Assembly (NCBI GenBank): GCA_001972305.1
Contig: BDDD01000573.1
Span: forward strand, 263,097 to 327,096
DNA from: Cephalotus follicularis
Taxonomy: Eukaryota > Streptophyta > Magnoliopsida > Oxalidales > Cephalotaceae
Length of the DNA: 64,000 nt
Direction: 5' to 3'
Part shown: one piece after another, positions 10,150 to 21,185 of the stretch
Layout of the letters: each line of letters opens with the position of its first letter
Position numbering within the stretch: position 1 is the first letter of the stretch
The notes under the pieces: generated by a model
What the model was told of the DNA's origin: nothing
What the model saw: only the letters and a program-made list of their open reading frames with translations
Databases searched by the model: none
Position numbers and translations under genes: made by a program

Positions 10150-10884
10150 ATCAGTTGTAATGGCAGAAGGCAATGACCGAACACACTCTAGTGCCCGTTT
10201 CGCTTTAACTTGATCTCATGGTATAATTGAGGAATAATAATATAAATATCATTATTATTATTATTATTGGCCAAACCTTTATTAATCAAATTACAGGTAC
10301 ATGGCATAATATGGAGAGGCCGTTGGAACCTCTAAGGGGGAGGCTGTTGGAACCTCAAGAGAAAAATTTAGACATGCATCACATATATACTATAAACTAA
10401 TGGCAGGTTATGGACTTTTCTACTGCAACTTGTCTAACACTCAAACAAGCTGCTGGTCTCATTCCTAGGTATGTTATTACAATCATACATCCGCTCCCAT
10501 ACATGCATGGGTCTTATAATATCATCGTTCTCCTCCAACTTGCTTCGGCTGCGACGCTCACTCTCTAATTACATAAACCAACTATAAACTATAGAAACCT
10601 CGAAATAAATCAAGGGGAGTTACAAGGAAGTGAAGAAGAATTACAGATACAAATTAAGAGGGGGAAGAGAGATATGCAAGTCTCTAAAATATTACAAACC
10701 GAAAAATATGAAATAAAAACATACATTCAACACTTGAATTAAACAAGATAAACTAGGTCAAGTCCATAGCCATACCATCATGCATATTCAATCTCATTGA
10801 ATTAACTAATAAACTTGATAGATATATTTCTAAAAATATAGACAATTGATTGGATAATTTGGAAAAACTCTTTTCCTGTAATAA

Positions 10885-11205
10885 CACGCCAAAGCGTCGA
10901 CGTCCATACGGTAAGTGACGACGCTTGCGTTCCTTTATGCATGTAGACATCGATGCTTTTCTTAAAAGTGTTGATCATTTTACGCATAGGCGTCGACATT
11001 TTAGTCAAGTGAAGGAGCAGTTTTGACACATAAGCGTCGACGATTTTCTCAAAAGCGTCATCGCTTTAGCGCCTAAGCGTCGACGCTTTTCTCAAAGGCG
11101 TCGACGCTTTACGCATATTCATGCAATTCTGCAGTGGTATCGTGCATAGGCATCGACTCTTTTCTCGATAGCATCGACGCTTTTGCGACTTCATGGAATC
11201 GCAAA
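10885..11205. repeat. CpG palindrome array in the copia-1 leader
   Basis: Repeated variants of AAGCGTCGACGCTTTT are spaced roughly 20-40 bp apart, for example near 10891, 10947, 10988, 11033, 11085, 11096 and 11172. Several are followed by CTCAAA. Many variants differ by C-to-T or G-to-A at CpG positions (CATCGATGC, GCATCGAC). Confidence 0.75.
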
Positions 11206-11300
11206 TCGCATCACATGCTTCCGTCTCACGGATTAAACCCAAACAATTCAAGCATATTATCAACAAACATGTTTCTAACTATATATATGCATCAAATCAG

Positions 11301-11312
11301 GCTCCGATACCA
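11301..11312 (-). other. Copia-1 primer-binding site
   Basis: The minus strand reads TGGTATCGGAGC, one base off the usual initiator tRNA-Met complement TGGTATCAGAGC. It lies three bases inside the 5' LTR end. Confidence 0.85.
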
Positions 11313-11315
11313 TTT

Positions 11316-13154
11316 CGTTGGAACCTTATGGCGATTTAGCAATAAAATATCTAGATGCATAAAACCCTAATATATATATATATATATATATATTGTGTGA
11401 TCATCTCATGAATATCAAGCCATACGGTTCGTTTCCAGGATCTTTTGAGCATACATATATAGTTAGATATAAATGAATAGGGAGGACCAGGCAGAATTAC
11501 TCACATGATTGGAGCGGCTCCTTCCTTATTCCTTTGTGTCTTCTTGCTTCCAAAAGCACAGCTACTTGTTGAACAAATGAAACGGTTATAGATTCCAAGT
11601 ATAGAAAACCTCCAAGGTATCCACACCAAGCTTCAATTTCTAACACCAGGTTTCCCAAACCTTCAACTCTTGATTGTATATGAGAAAGAGGAGAGAAGAC
11701 ACCAAGAGAGAGAACAAAAACGTCCAACAACTCTCTTAATAGGAAGGGGGTGTGTTCTATATATACTTGCTGCTAGACAATCATATTAGAACACAAACTC
11801 TTTTCCTAACATGCTTAGGGTTTCCTAATGCATTCAGGATTCTTCCTTAGATGGTCTTGCTTTCCTTTTTGACTTCTACTTTCCTTAATCTCATTAAGGA
11901 TAATTAATCTTATCAATTATATTTATATGTATTTAATCTCATTAAACATATTTATATATTTAATATCATTAAATATAATTAGGAAATAACATCCCATTTA
12001 TTTTTCTCTCATCACGTGTTAGAAATATCAGCCCATATTGTGTGTGACTCTATTGGTTCACTATTACGCTGGCCGTAGGATTAATATTGTAACATTCACA
12101 ATTATTCGAATAAATATTTATTACCACATAAAAAATATTGTCTCGAATATTCTGAATTAAAACTCTTTTAATTCTTTTCTTCCAAAATTAATTTATCAAT
12201 TTAATCTCGATCATCCTACTGGTCAACATCGACATATAGCAATGCATAACGACCCCCAGGTAATATGAATAATTTGTGAACCACTATTTACAGGTACATG
12301 CACGTATAGTCCCTCCATTGACAATGCTCTAATTAAATATAGAGTACGGATTATGTCATACCCCAATAATTTAATCTTTAGCCTCGTGACTATCTCTCAT
12401 TTACCTAAATAATATTAGAGGTGCCCCTCTAATATTCAACCAATGATATCACACTCTTGATATCGTGGCTAGCCTGACCAGATGTTTCATCGCTAACGAA
12501 AATCATCATGAGCATAATCTTCTTTTACTATAAGTAATGGATTCATTGTTGGCAGTTCACATGCCTCCATACATAAGCGTACTATGTCCAACTAATGCCA
12601 GTATACACTTCATAGAATATATATTTAAGCATCATCAAAACACAACACCCTATGCACAAAACATCCAGTGACGGCTCATGTCCAAGGACCACATGCACTG
12701 CTGTAAAACCAGAATTCTGTTTGACACGTAAGTAAAACTCCATACAAATATTCTATCAACAACCACCTTCATTGAACTCATTAAATGGGCACCCACGTAG
12801 TTGTCATAGCATCATCCATGCGAGTGAGTGTGAGATCAATCACCCTCTGCTTACCGATCTGACAGTACGTGGTGGTCTATCCAAATTGATCATGCCCTGA
12901 GTGTCAATCCTATGATCAGGAAGATTCGAAATAAAGTATACCGAGATTCCAATTCTCACATCAAGATCTCATCATGAACTTGGTTCTCTAACTTTATTCC
13001 AGGACATTCATTTACAATTAATAAAACAAATATTAATGAAACGAACTCATAGCCATTGATAAAACATATTCATCTTTATTGAATTTATAAATCGTTTATA
13101 CAAGTTAAAGTAAATACAAGCTCGACACTGGCTCGCAGCACTTCATCTCTAACA
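11316..13154 (-). repeat. Copia-1 5' LTR
   Basis: This is a full-length partner of 941-2763. Its 3' terminal base is changed (CGTTGG for TGTTGG on the plus strand), and it contains a longer (TA)n run at about 11371-11392. The minus-strand TATA box near 11757-11767 would drive transcription leftward. No gene is seen. Confidence 0.92.
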
Positions 13155-13159
13155 CAAAG

Positions 13160-13843
13160 AGCCGTTGGAATCATCTATGGAAAGTTCTCCCCATTTCAGC
13201 AACTCCAAATCTTGCATATTTATGTGTCTGGATATCTTGGGCATCGACGTTTATGCATGGCGTTGACGTATATGTCCTTGTGCGTTAACTCCTTTGGTTC
13301 TTTGCGCTGACTCCATTAGCTACTGTCTGATTTCTGTATTATTGGCGTTGACGTGAACTCATGGCATTGACGCAAATATCATTTTATTGACTCCATTCTT
13401 CTTATGTGTTAACGTCTAAGTCTCTGCCAGATTTTTGCACCTTTTTGCATTGACGTCTAAGGATGGCATTGACGTCTTCAGTATAGGGGTTTATGCCAAT
13501 ATGTTTTCACGTTAACATCTAAGTTATTGTCTAATTTTTGCACCTTTTGGCGTTGACATCTTTAGCATGGCATTGACTCCAATATTACAATACCCAACAC
13601 GTTAACGAGAATAATCAACACGTTGACGAAGATCATCTTGAAAAGCCCAGAACACATGCTTAAGCCTAGCACGTTGAACCCAATGATCTAGGCGTTGATG
13701 CCAATAGGCCTGTTCTGCATATTTTTCTTGTTTTAACTTCAAACTTTACTTGTTTGTTTCATTTAAACTATCCTTCACATCAACAAACAAGTTAGGTTAT
13801 TTGTTATCATCAAAACCAAGATTGTAACACATAAATGTCAACA
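13160..13843 (-). repeat. S1 5' LTR, right part (start of the LTR)
   Basis: On the minus strand it starts TGTTGACATTTATGTG at 13843, then TTTTGATGATAACAAATAACC, as in the S2 LTR (TGTTGATG... with TTTTGATGATAAC). The stretch 13235-13700 holds a degenerate array of GCGTTGACGT / GCATTGACGTC units. It joins 553-940 once copia-1 is removed. Its right end abuts truncated gypsy-A LTR sequence, so S1 sits inside the 5' LTR of gypsy A. Confidence 0.78.
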
Positions 13844-15463
13844 TAAGCTGAGTAGATTTGATATGTGGAGCAGACTTCATATATGCATAAAAGTCTTGAT
13901 ACGTGCCGAGCATACTAGGAAGCAAGTGAATATTAAGTCTGCCCTGGAGCGGATTATGCACCATACAAGAAAGATATGTTTATTAGAATTTAAACATTTT
14001 TTTTAAAAACCTAGGATTTAAGCGTTCTTGACGCCCAAAACTTCGGCCCAATGACTTCATGAGCCCCGAATTATCTAAACATTCCCCTAATTATCTCAAA
14101 GTTTCTAGATTATTCACACTAATCAAGTTACAAGTATTATAAAAGGAAACGAACGGCATTTGATTTCTTGGTTTTGGTTGAAATACTTATCTCGTGCGCG
14201 TTTTCATCTTCTTCATCATGTCTCCAAGAACTTTTCAAGGGAATAACTGTGGAAGTGATCTATTTTTCACTCTTCTAGCATAATATTACGTGGACTTGAT
14301 AACTGAACCGGAGCATCGAGAGGCTAGCCAGTGATAGTTACTTTTAGTAAACCTTTGAGAGGAACATTCCCTTCCCATTCTTTATTATCTTAAGACTCCT
14401 ATTGATATGTGCCCGATTTTCCTTGTGCTATGTGATGATTCGATAGGGATTTGAATCACACATATATTATATTGATCATGTTCTATAACTGTGATGTGAT
14501 TTACGAGCGGGTTAGTGCTTGGGCTCTTGGTGACTAGGTCACCTTCCAATCTTTATGTATCATTGGGATTATGATACCGTATTTGTACTTTGATGCTGAT
14601 ACTCTGTGCTATGTCACATATGATACCTACCAGTCCGGTGTACATTTGACGCTCAATTCTCTTTGGCAGGCCCATTGGTCTATGATGGGTTGTTATGTGG
14701 GAACTGCTTCTGGTTGTCCATGACTTGGATCTGTGGTACACTATTGTCTATGATGGTATGATGACTGTGAGTGCAACGAGCTGCTCCGTCACTCACCTGT
14801 CGGACTGTGTTTGGTTATATTATTGCACGCGGTTTCTCAGATAGGGCTAGGTCTGTACATTGATATGCCGACCCCTCGTGTGAGGCGTGTCAGTTATCGG
14901 ATGAGGGATGGGTTCTGGTGGTGATACACAGGCCCCGCGGAAGAGGATGAGGTATGATGTGTATGGTTTCTCGAAAGAGGGCTAGGTGTGTGCGTTGATA
15001 CGCCGGCCCTTCAGACTCGGGGGCTGGGTCCTTGCGTTGATACGCCAGCCCCTTGGACGAGGCAGAGGTAGGCACTCTACACTGGTGTATGAAGGATGTT
15101 GTACACATTCTATAGCCTTACCTGGATTATTGCTGCAGCGGTTGTATTGTAATCTCATGGGAATTGACAGATATATATATATGATGATGACAGTATTGAT
15201 ATACCATTATCCCCAGATTTTTATGATTTATATGGGCACATTTCTTGAATTAATATTGATCATATTCGCACTCTGATTCTCATTGTTAATTGAATTTCCA
15301 TTATTGAAATACGAGTTACTTTTGAAGTCTCCTTGATGTTATTTTCATTTTCTGAAATTATTTTACTCATGGCTTTATATATTCTTGATCATTCCGTATC
15401 ACTTTCATTCAGAGCATCCCCTGTTGGTATGCATGCAGTAGGGAATGACTTGTCCCAACTCAC

Positions 15464-15480
15464 TTAGTCACTTGGACTAA
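15464..15480 (+). promoter_or_regulatory. Conserved LTR hairpin, gypsy A 5' LTR
   Basis: TTAGTC-ACTTG-GACTAA forms a perfect 6-bp stem and is followed by CCCTCTC. The same hairpin occurs in the other gypsy LTRs of the window at the matching place, including a paired substitution in gypsy B. Confidence 0.6.
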
Positions 15481-15817
15481 CCCTCTCTTATTTACATTTT
15501 CAACTGAGCAAGCAGAGGACACTCTACCTGATCCACCAGCACAGTAGATATTGAAATTACAAAAGGTAGACCACGGGAGTACAGGCACCTCACTGGCAGA
15601 GTTGGCCAGTAAAAGATGCATGCATGGGACATATAGGAGTATTATTATGTTTATATTAAATAGATAAAAATTGTTATAATGATGAGACATACACATTTGG
15701 AGTAATAATAGTCATGTAAGAAATAGTGTGTTTTAAATTGATGAGGTATTGTTGTGATGAAATTGACATAAATTAGTTGTTGTTTCCTCCTCCGGGAGTG
15801 TGGGGATATATATATAG

Positions 15818-16040
15818 ATGTATGTTAAGTCAGAGCTCGAGGAGCCGACGAAAGAGCTCCAAAATGATAAGGCAGAACTCGGATCGGAGAAGGCAAAGCT
15901 TGGATAAATGTAAGGCAGAGCTCCAAATTCAAGGGCAGACCTCAGAGGATGAGGTCAGAGCTCAAGGTGTGAAGTCAGACCTCGGTGGCAGACCTCGGAA
16001 GTAAAGGCCAGAGGTCAGCCTTGGAGAAGAGAAGCTTAAG
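15818..16040 (+). pseudogene. Coiled-coil-like reading frame inside the gypsy A 5' LTR
   Basis: From ATG at 15818 the frame reads MYVKSELEEPTKELQ and NDKAELGSEKAKLG and then stops at 15905. Downstream bases keep the same GAGCTC-rich composition in shifted frames. The KSELEEL / KAEL / KAKL spacing is heptad-like. The 3' LTR copy (46536-46800) carries the same peptide without this stop. It may be captured host coding sequence or a spurious open frame made by GAGCTCGG repeats. No function is assigned. Confidence 0.4.
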
Positions 16041-16237
16041 CAGAGCTTGGAGAGTTAGCGCAGAACTAAGGGCTTAGCGCCATGTTCTTTGCTAAATACG
16101 TAGTTTGGCGTATGTAATCCAATCATAAAATCAGAGGACAAGAATATAGATTAAGGTAGTAAGATACAAGGTTAAGTCTTGTATGGCACGACTCGTATGG
16201 TTGGGTGGTGATCTGGGGGATGGGTCATGTCAGTTTT

Positions 16238-16250
16238 TGGTATCAGAGCC
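16238..16250 (+). other. Gypsy A primer-binding site
   Basis: TGGTATCAGAGCC lies five bases after the LTR end and is complementary to initiator tRNA-Met. Confidence 0.9.
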
Positions 16251-16340
16251 TAAGTTTGGGATTCTACGGGATATGCATTTCATGCATGGCATAGAGATTA
16301 CATGATGTTTAGTGATACCTTGTTATTGCATGTGAAGGAT

Positions 16341-17500
16341 ATGGTGCCCTGAGGTCGAGGAACGGGACGTGGCCAAGGTAAGGGGAGAGCAACCCCAAGG
16401 CCACATGTGGATAAGGCAATACCTCCTTTGCAGCCTGAAAAGCAAGCAATCCCTGGAAGGTTAGGACAAGAGGTTCAATCGGTGTTAGCAGCCGATATCA
16501 CCGCAATGTAGTCAGCTGCACATGTACCTCCTCCTCCTCCAGTAGGTACGAGTAATCAGTCAGAATTGATGCAAGCCGTCTCATTATTAGCTCAAGCTCT
16601 TGGGACTGCTAGATCACAACCCTTACCTATAAAGCACATGTAGCACTTAGGAGCTACAGTTTTTTAGGGAACAAAAAATCCCGCTTATGCAGAGTCATGG
16701 TTTAACTGTTTAGAACGAATATTTAAACATATTGGGATTGCCGATGACTCAAGAGTTTGGCATGCATTATTCTTGATGGAAAATGGTGCTGTACAATGGT
16801 GGGAAGCCCTCAGGGCTAGATATGAGAATCTAGCGGATATTACATGGGAAGTGTTTAGACAAGAATTTCGTCAACATTTCTTCCCTCCTACTTATGTCCA
16901 GGAAAGACGGAAAGAATTTATCCATCTGCGTCAAGGGAATATGACGGTGACACAGTACGAGTATAGATTTATGGAGTTGTCTTATTATGCTCCTGCATTA
17001 GTAGCAGACCAGTCCAAGATATGCCAGAGATAAGACACACAATAGCAGTTTCACTTTGGATTGACTTTGGTGATTTGGTGGAGGATGCTAAGAGAGTAGA
17101 GATGAGTATATCTGACCAAAGACTTCGGCAGGAGCAGAGTCAGAAACCACATGCATTAAGTTTTGAGCAGGGAGACAGTTCTTTCAGGGGCCAGAGAAGA
17201 CGAGGACCCCTGCATTCTAGTAGATCTTCTGGCGGGGATAGCCGAAGACCGACCATGTCTGAAGGACAGAGAGCAGTCTCCCAGGCGCAGATGCATACCT
17301 CAATTGCTAGTGGTCTGAGAGAGAGGTCTTATCAGGGTGGTAGGCCGACTGACACCTAGAGTGAAGCCGTTTCCTCATGGCCACCTCAATGTCAGAGGTA
17401 TGGACAGTTCCATTTTGGGGAGTGCCGTAGTGAGATGCAAGTATGTTACCGATGTGGTCAGATAGGACAAATTAGGAGAGAGTGTCTGTAACTTGCACAG
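16341..17500 (+). pseudogene. Gypsy A gag
   Basis: Starting at ATG 16341, the frame reads MVP, then TGA (likely from CGA), then GRGTGRGQGKGRAT. The retrotransposon gag core follows: AESWFNCLERIFKHIGIADD, VQWWEALRARYENLADITWE, FRQHFFPPTYVQERRKEF and LRQGNMTVTQYEYRFMELS (16690-17000). A frame break at about 17020 precedes the rest. Two zinc-knuckle-like motifs close the protein: CQRYGQFHFGEC, then CYRCGQIGQIRREC at about 17444-17485, in which Gln replaces the canonical His. Gag would package element RNA. Several stops make it inactive. Confidence 0.88.
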
Positions 17501-18175
17501 CAGAGTTCGGTAGTGCCACCAGAACCAGTCCCTACGGCCGGACAGCCTACGAGTAGAGGGACAGTTCGTGCAGGGCAGCAGTCAGGTGTGCCAAGGAGAG
17601 GGACTATGGCACTGCAGGCTGGTACATCTAGAGTTGGCAGTGGTAGGAAGCCGGGTAGACCTACAGCGACAACCAGAGTTTATGCGTTGTCCCGAGATGA
17701 GGCTTTGGCAGCTCCCGATGTGGCAGTAGGTATGGCCACTATCTTTGGAAATGATGCTATAGTGTTATTTGACACGGGATCTATGCTATAGTGTTATTTG
17801 ACACGGGATCTACATTATCTTTTATTGCTCAAACATTTTGTGTTCATGCTGACTGGGAGCGAAGTCCCTTAGATGTTAGTGTAGTAGTATTGGTCTCCGC
17901 GGGACAAGCATATCGGGTAGACCAGGTGTATAAGAGTTGTGATGTTGAAATTGGAGGACAGAGATTCCCTGCCGATCTCATACCCTTTCATATTGAATAT
18001 TTTGATGTCATCCTTGATATGGACTGTATGACAGCTCATTGGGCATTGGTAGATTGTTTGAAGACGATAGTCACTTTCCGTATGCCCGACGAGTCTAGTA
18101 TGGAGCTGGTGTGCGAACGGCGCACTACGCCAATCAGAGTAATCTCTGCTATGGCCGCACATAGGATTTTATGAG
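17501..18175 (+). pseudogene. Gypsy A aspartic protease, with duplicated active-site segment
   Basis: A Pro/Gly/Thr-rich linker leads to TTRVYALSRDEALAAPDVAV (about 17670) and the protease motif VLFDTGS. A 29-bp direct duplication at 17753-17810 repeats the DTGS-encoding segment and shifts the frame. The second copy continues as LSFIAQTFC, and later ILDMDCMTAHWALVDC marks the domain's end. Two DTGS copies in different frames cannot form a normal fold. Confidence 0.85.
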
Positions 18176-19080
18176 CCGGTGGACACGGATATTTGGCTAA
18201 TGTGGTAGACATTAGGATGTCTGAGCCAAGGTTGGAGAATATACCTATAGTTTGTGAGTTTTTGGATGTATTTCGTGAAGAGTTTCTAGGACTACCACCA
18301 GAGAGGGAGACGAATTTTTCTATGGAAGTAATCCCTGGTACAGTCCCGATATCTCTTACACCATATAGGATGGCACCGGTTGAGTTGAAAGCACTGAAGG
18401 TGCAACTACAGGAATTACTGGAGAAGGGATTTATAAGACCGAGTAGTTCTCCCCGGGGTGCTCCAGTATTATTTTTTAAAAAGAAAGATGGTACCCTTCG
18501 ATTATGTATTGACTACAGGCAACTTAATAAGGTCACAATAGGGAATAAATATCCTTTACCACAAATCGATGATCTATTTGATCAGTTGCAAGGGGCCTGT
18601 GTATTTTTGAAGATAGATCTTCGATCCGGGTATCATCAGTTAAGGATAGGGGAATAGGATACACCAACAACATCTTTTAGAACTCATGTGGCCACTACGA
18701 GTTTTCAGTCATGCCATTTGGGCTGACCAATGTGCCGACAGCATTTGTGGATTTGATGAATCGAGTTTTCCAGCCATTCCTAGATAATTTTGGAGTGGTG
18801 TTTATTGATGACGTGATGGTATATTCTCGCAGTCAGGACGAACATGGTGAACACTGTTTTACAAACGTTGAGAGATCATAAGTTATATGCCAAACTCAGT
18901 TATTGTGAATTTTGTCTTGACAGAGTTGTATTTCTGGGTGCCATGTGATTTCGGGTCAGGGCATTGAGGTAGACCCGAGGAAGGTGGAAGATGTGCTGGC
19001 TTGGGAGAGGCCCAGAAATGTTACTGAAGTGCGTAGTTTTCTGGGGCAGGATACTACAAAAGGTTTATTGAAAGCTTTTC
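18176..19080 (+). pseudogene. Gypsy A reverse transcriptase
   Basis: Frame 18193-18657 covers [75 protein letters not shown] and [13 protein letters not shown], the fingers and first catalytic Asp of a Ty3 enzyme. A TAG stop and a frameshift follow. The second catalytic motif FIDD is still encoded at 18801-18812, and [12 protein letters not shown] follows the thumb region in another frame. Confidence 0.88.
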
Positions 19081-19700
19081 CTTGATAACATTACCTCTAT
19101 CTAAGCTAACAAGGAAACAAGTTAAGTTTGAGTGGTCTGACGACTGCGAGAGAAGTTTCTAGGAGCTTAAGAATGGGCTGACCTCAGCTGCGATTTTAGC
19201 TCTTCCATCTCCAGGTGGTGGATTTATAGTATATAGTGATGCCTCTAGGCAAGGATTGGGATGTGTATTGATGCAACATGGGAAGGTAATAGCTTATGCC
19301 TCAAGACAGTTGAAAAGACATGAGCTTAATTACCCTACCCATGATTTGGAATTCACTGCAATGGTCTTTGCCTTAAAGATTTGGCGATATTGTTTATATG
19401 GGGAGACTTGCCAAATCTTTATGGACCACCAGAGTCTAAAGTATCTATTCTCACAGCAGCACCATAATTTGAGGCAAATGAGATGGATTGCATTAATTAA
19501 GGATTATGATTGTACCATAGACTATCACCCAGGTAAGCCAAATGTAGTGGAAGATGCCTTGAGCAGGAAATCATCTGCTTCTCTCGCTCATATTCAAGTG
19601 ATTTATCAACCACTATTGGAGCAATTGCGATATATGGGTGTAGACTTGGCATTGAATGACGATGGTACAATGTTAGCCACCCTACGGGTGAGGTCTATTT
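19081..19700 (+). pseudogene. Gypsy A RNase H
   Basis: [20 protein letters not shown] (19225-19285), [38 protein letters not shown] and [17 protein letters not shown] show the RNase H fold with its acidic residues (D of YSDAS, E of DLE, D of FMDH). Frame 19256-19702 is open, but upstream sequence carries a TAG in FQEL. Confidence 0.88.
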
Positions 19701-20640
19701 AGTGGATCAGATCAGAGATGCACAAGAGCAAGATTGGAGGTTGGTAAGATTTATGAAACAAGTCAGATAAGGTTCTCGGATGGATTTTCATATCAGTGAG
19801 GGCGGTACTCTGATGTTTGGCCAGAGAATATGTGTGCCGCATGTGGAGAATATCAAACAAATTTTTTTTTAAGAAACTCATTATTCGGCATGGTCGATGC
19901 AACCTGGTAGCACTAAGATGTATCGAGACCTAAGGCAAACTATTGGTGGAGAGGTATGAAATGAGAGATAGCCAGATATATGGACAGATGCTTGACATGC
20001 CGACAAGTTAAAGCGAAAAGGCAGAAACCTTCAGGACTCCTACAGCCGCTTCCCATCCCTGAGTGGAAATGCGAACACATTACTATGGACTTTGATTCAG
20101 GTCTTCCTCAGACCCAGAAGAGACGAGATTCCATATGGGTCATAGTTGACCGACTGACAAAGTCGACATAATTTTTGCCAATACGTATGGACTATAGCTT
20201 GCAGAGGTTGGCACGGTTATATGTGGATGACATAGTCAGGCTACATGGGGTTCCCCTTAGTATTGTATCAGACAAAAACCCCTGGTTTACATCAAGATTT
20301 TGGTAGAGTTTACAGGCAGCATTAGGCACTGAGTTGAAACTTAGTACAGTTTATCATCCTCAGATAGATGGGAAGTCTGAGCAGACGATTCAAATTTTGG
20401 AGGACATGTTGCGAGCCTGCGTTATGGATTTCAAGGGTAATTGGGATACCTGCCTACTTTGATCGAATTTGCCTATGATAATAGTTATCAAGATAGTATC
20501 GGCATGGCACCTTATGAGGCCCTATATGGGAGACGTTGTAGAACACCCTTGTGTTGGGATGAGGTAGGAGAAAGAAGATTGTTGGGTCCGGAAATAGTGA
20601 GGGATGCTGCAGAGAAGGTGAAGATCGTCTAGGAGAGATT
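19701..20640 (+). pseudogene. Gypsy A integrase
   Basis: CLTCRQVKAKRQKPSGLLQP (from 19990) is the zinc-binding CxxC of the HHCC domain. HITMDFDSGLP holds the first catalytic Asp, and LHGVPLSIVSD the second. PQIDGKSEQTIQILEDMLRA holds the Glu, but in the usual QTDGQSERT the residues differ (QIDGKSEQT). At least two stops (STxFLP near 20171 and FWxSL near 20305) and frame shifts break it. Confidence 0.86.
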
Positions 20641-21133
20641 ACGAGCAGCTCATAGTAGGAAAAAGAGCTATGCAGACAGGCGTCATAAGGATTTGGAGTT
20701 TTAAGTAGGGGACAAGGTATTCTTGAGAGTATCACCCTATACTGGGGTGATTCATTTTTGCAGACGTGGAAAACTAAGACCACGATATATTAGGCCTTTC
20801 GAGATATTGCAGAGAATTGGACCTACAGTATATAGACTAGCGTTGCCACCAGAGTTGGCTCGGATCCAAGATGTATTCCATGTGTCAATGTTAAGGAAAT
20901 ACATCCCAGATCCTTTTCATATTCTGGATACTCTGATCGACTTGTCCGATGAAGATTTACCGGACTTAGCTTACGAAGAAGTGCTTGTGCCAATTTTGGA
21001 TCATCGGGATCAAGTATTGAGGACTAAGACCATTCTATTGGTTAAGGTCCCGTGGAGGAATTAGGTTGCAGAAGAGGCCACCTGGGAGCGTGAGGATGAT
21101 ATGAGGAAACGTTACCCAGACCTCTTTGAATAA
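20641..21133 (+). pseudogene. Gypsy A integrase C-terminus with chromodomain-like tail
   Basis: VGDKVFLRVSPYTGVIHF, RGKLRPRYIRPFEILQRIGP, YRLALPPELARIQDVFHVSM and LRKYIPDP form the GPY/F module. The tail VLRTKTILLVKVPWRN, stop, VAEEATWEREDDMRKRYPDL ends at the TAA at 21131. Such tails in the Tekay/Del lineage resemble chromodomains that steer insertion to heterochromatin. A stop at 21062 lies inside it. Confidence 0.85.
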
Positions 21134-21161
21134 ATGAGTATGTGAATTTTTGGGACAAAAT

Positions 21162-21185
21162 TCAAAAAAAAAAAAGAGGGGATAT
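21162..21185 (+). other. Gypsy A polypurine tract
   Basis: An A-run followed by GAGGGGATA lies directly before the 3' LTR start TGTAATGCC at 21186. Such tracts prime plus-strand DNA synthesis. Confidence 0.8.

Larger units (their letters stand above)
9592..11300 (-). other. Copia-1 untranslated leader: four hairpins and palindrome array
   Basis: This 1.7-kb stretch between the primer-binding site and gag has no credible gene. From gag toward the primer-binding site it holds four hairpins with a common 18-nt core (9813-9854, 9925-9962, 10007-10044 and 10081-10149). A (TTA)n run lies at about 10248-10268. A CpG palindrome array lies at 10885-11205, with motifs such as AAGCGTCGACGCTT. The copia-2 leader has the same order, so the layout is a family trait. 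Confidence 0.8.
941..13154 (-). mobile_element. Copia-1: complete Ty1/copia retrotransposon with two LTRs, itself hit by two insertions
   Basis: Both LTRs (941-2763 and 11316-13154) align over their whole length, and the element is flanked by CAAAG duplications. Reading leftward from the 5' LTR, the order is primer-binding site, a 1.7-kb leader, gag, zinc knuckle, protease, integrase, reverse transcriptase, RNase H and the 3' LTR. That order is the copia order. Two later insertions lie inside: a Cassandra TRIM at 3235-4101 and a solo gypsy LTR at 7222-9321. The element is dead. The gag start codon is ATG in copia-2 but AAG here, the YVDD site is frameshifted, and part of RNase H is deleted. 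Copia-2 is a close relative and serves as the reference. Confidence 0.93.
13844..16232 (+). repeat. Gypsy A 5' LTR, 5' end truncated by S1
   Basis: The sequence from TAAGCTGAGTAGATTTG matches the 3' LTR from about 21433. It ends GGGTCATGTCA before the primer-binding site. Inside lie degenerate units of about 50 bp around TTGATACGCCGGCCCCT (14830-15065) and a TTAGTC-loop-GACTAA hairpin at 15464-15480. A coiled-coil-like reading frame starts at 15818. No ordinary gene is seen. Confidence 0.88.

Noticed and set aside
10885..11205. CRISPR array suggested by repeated short motifs
   Set aside because: Repeats are degenerate, 10-16 bp, irregularly spaced and in a plant retrotransposon leader; no cas-like genes exist here.
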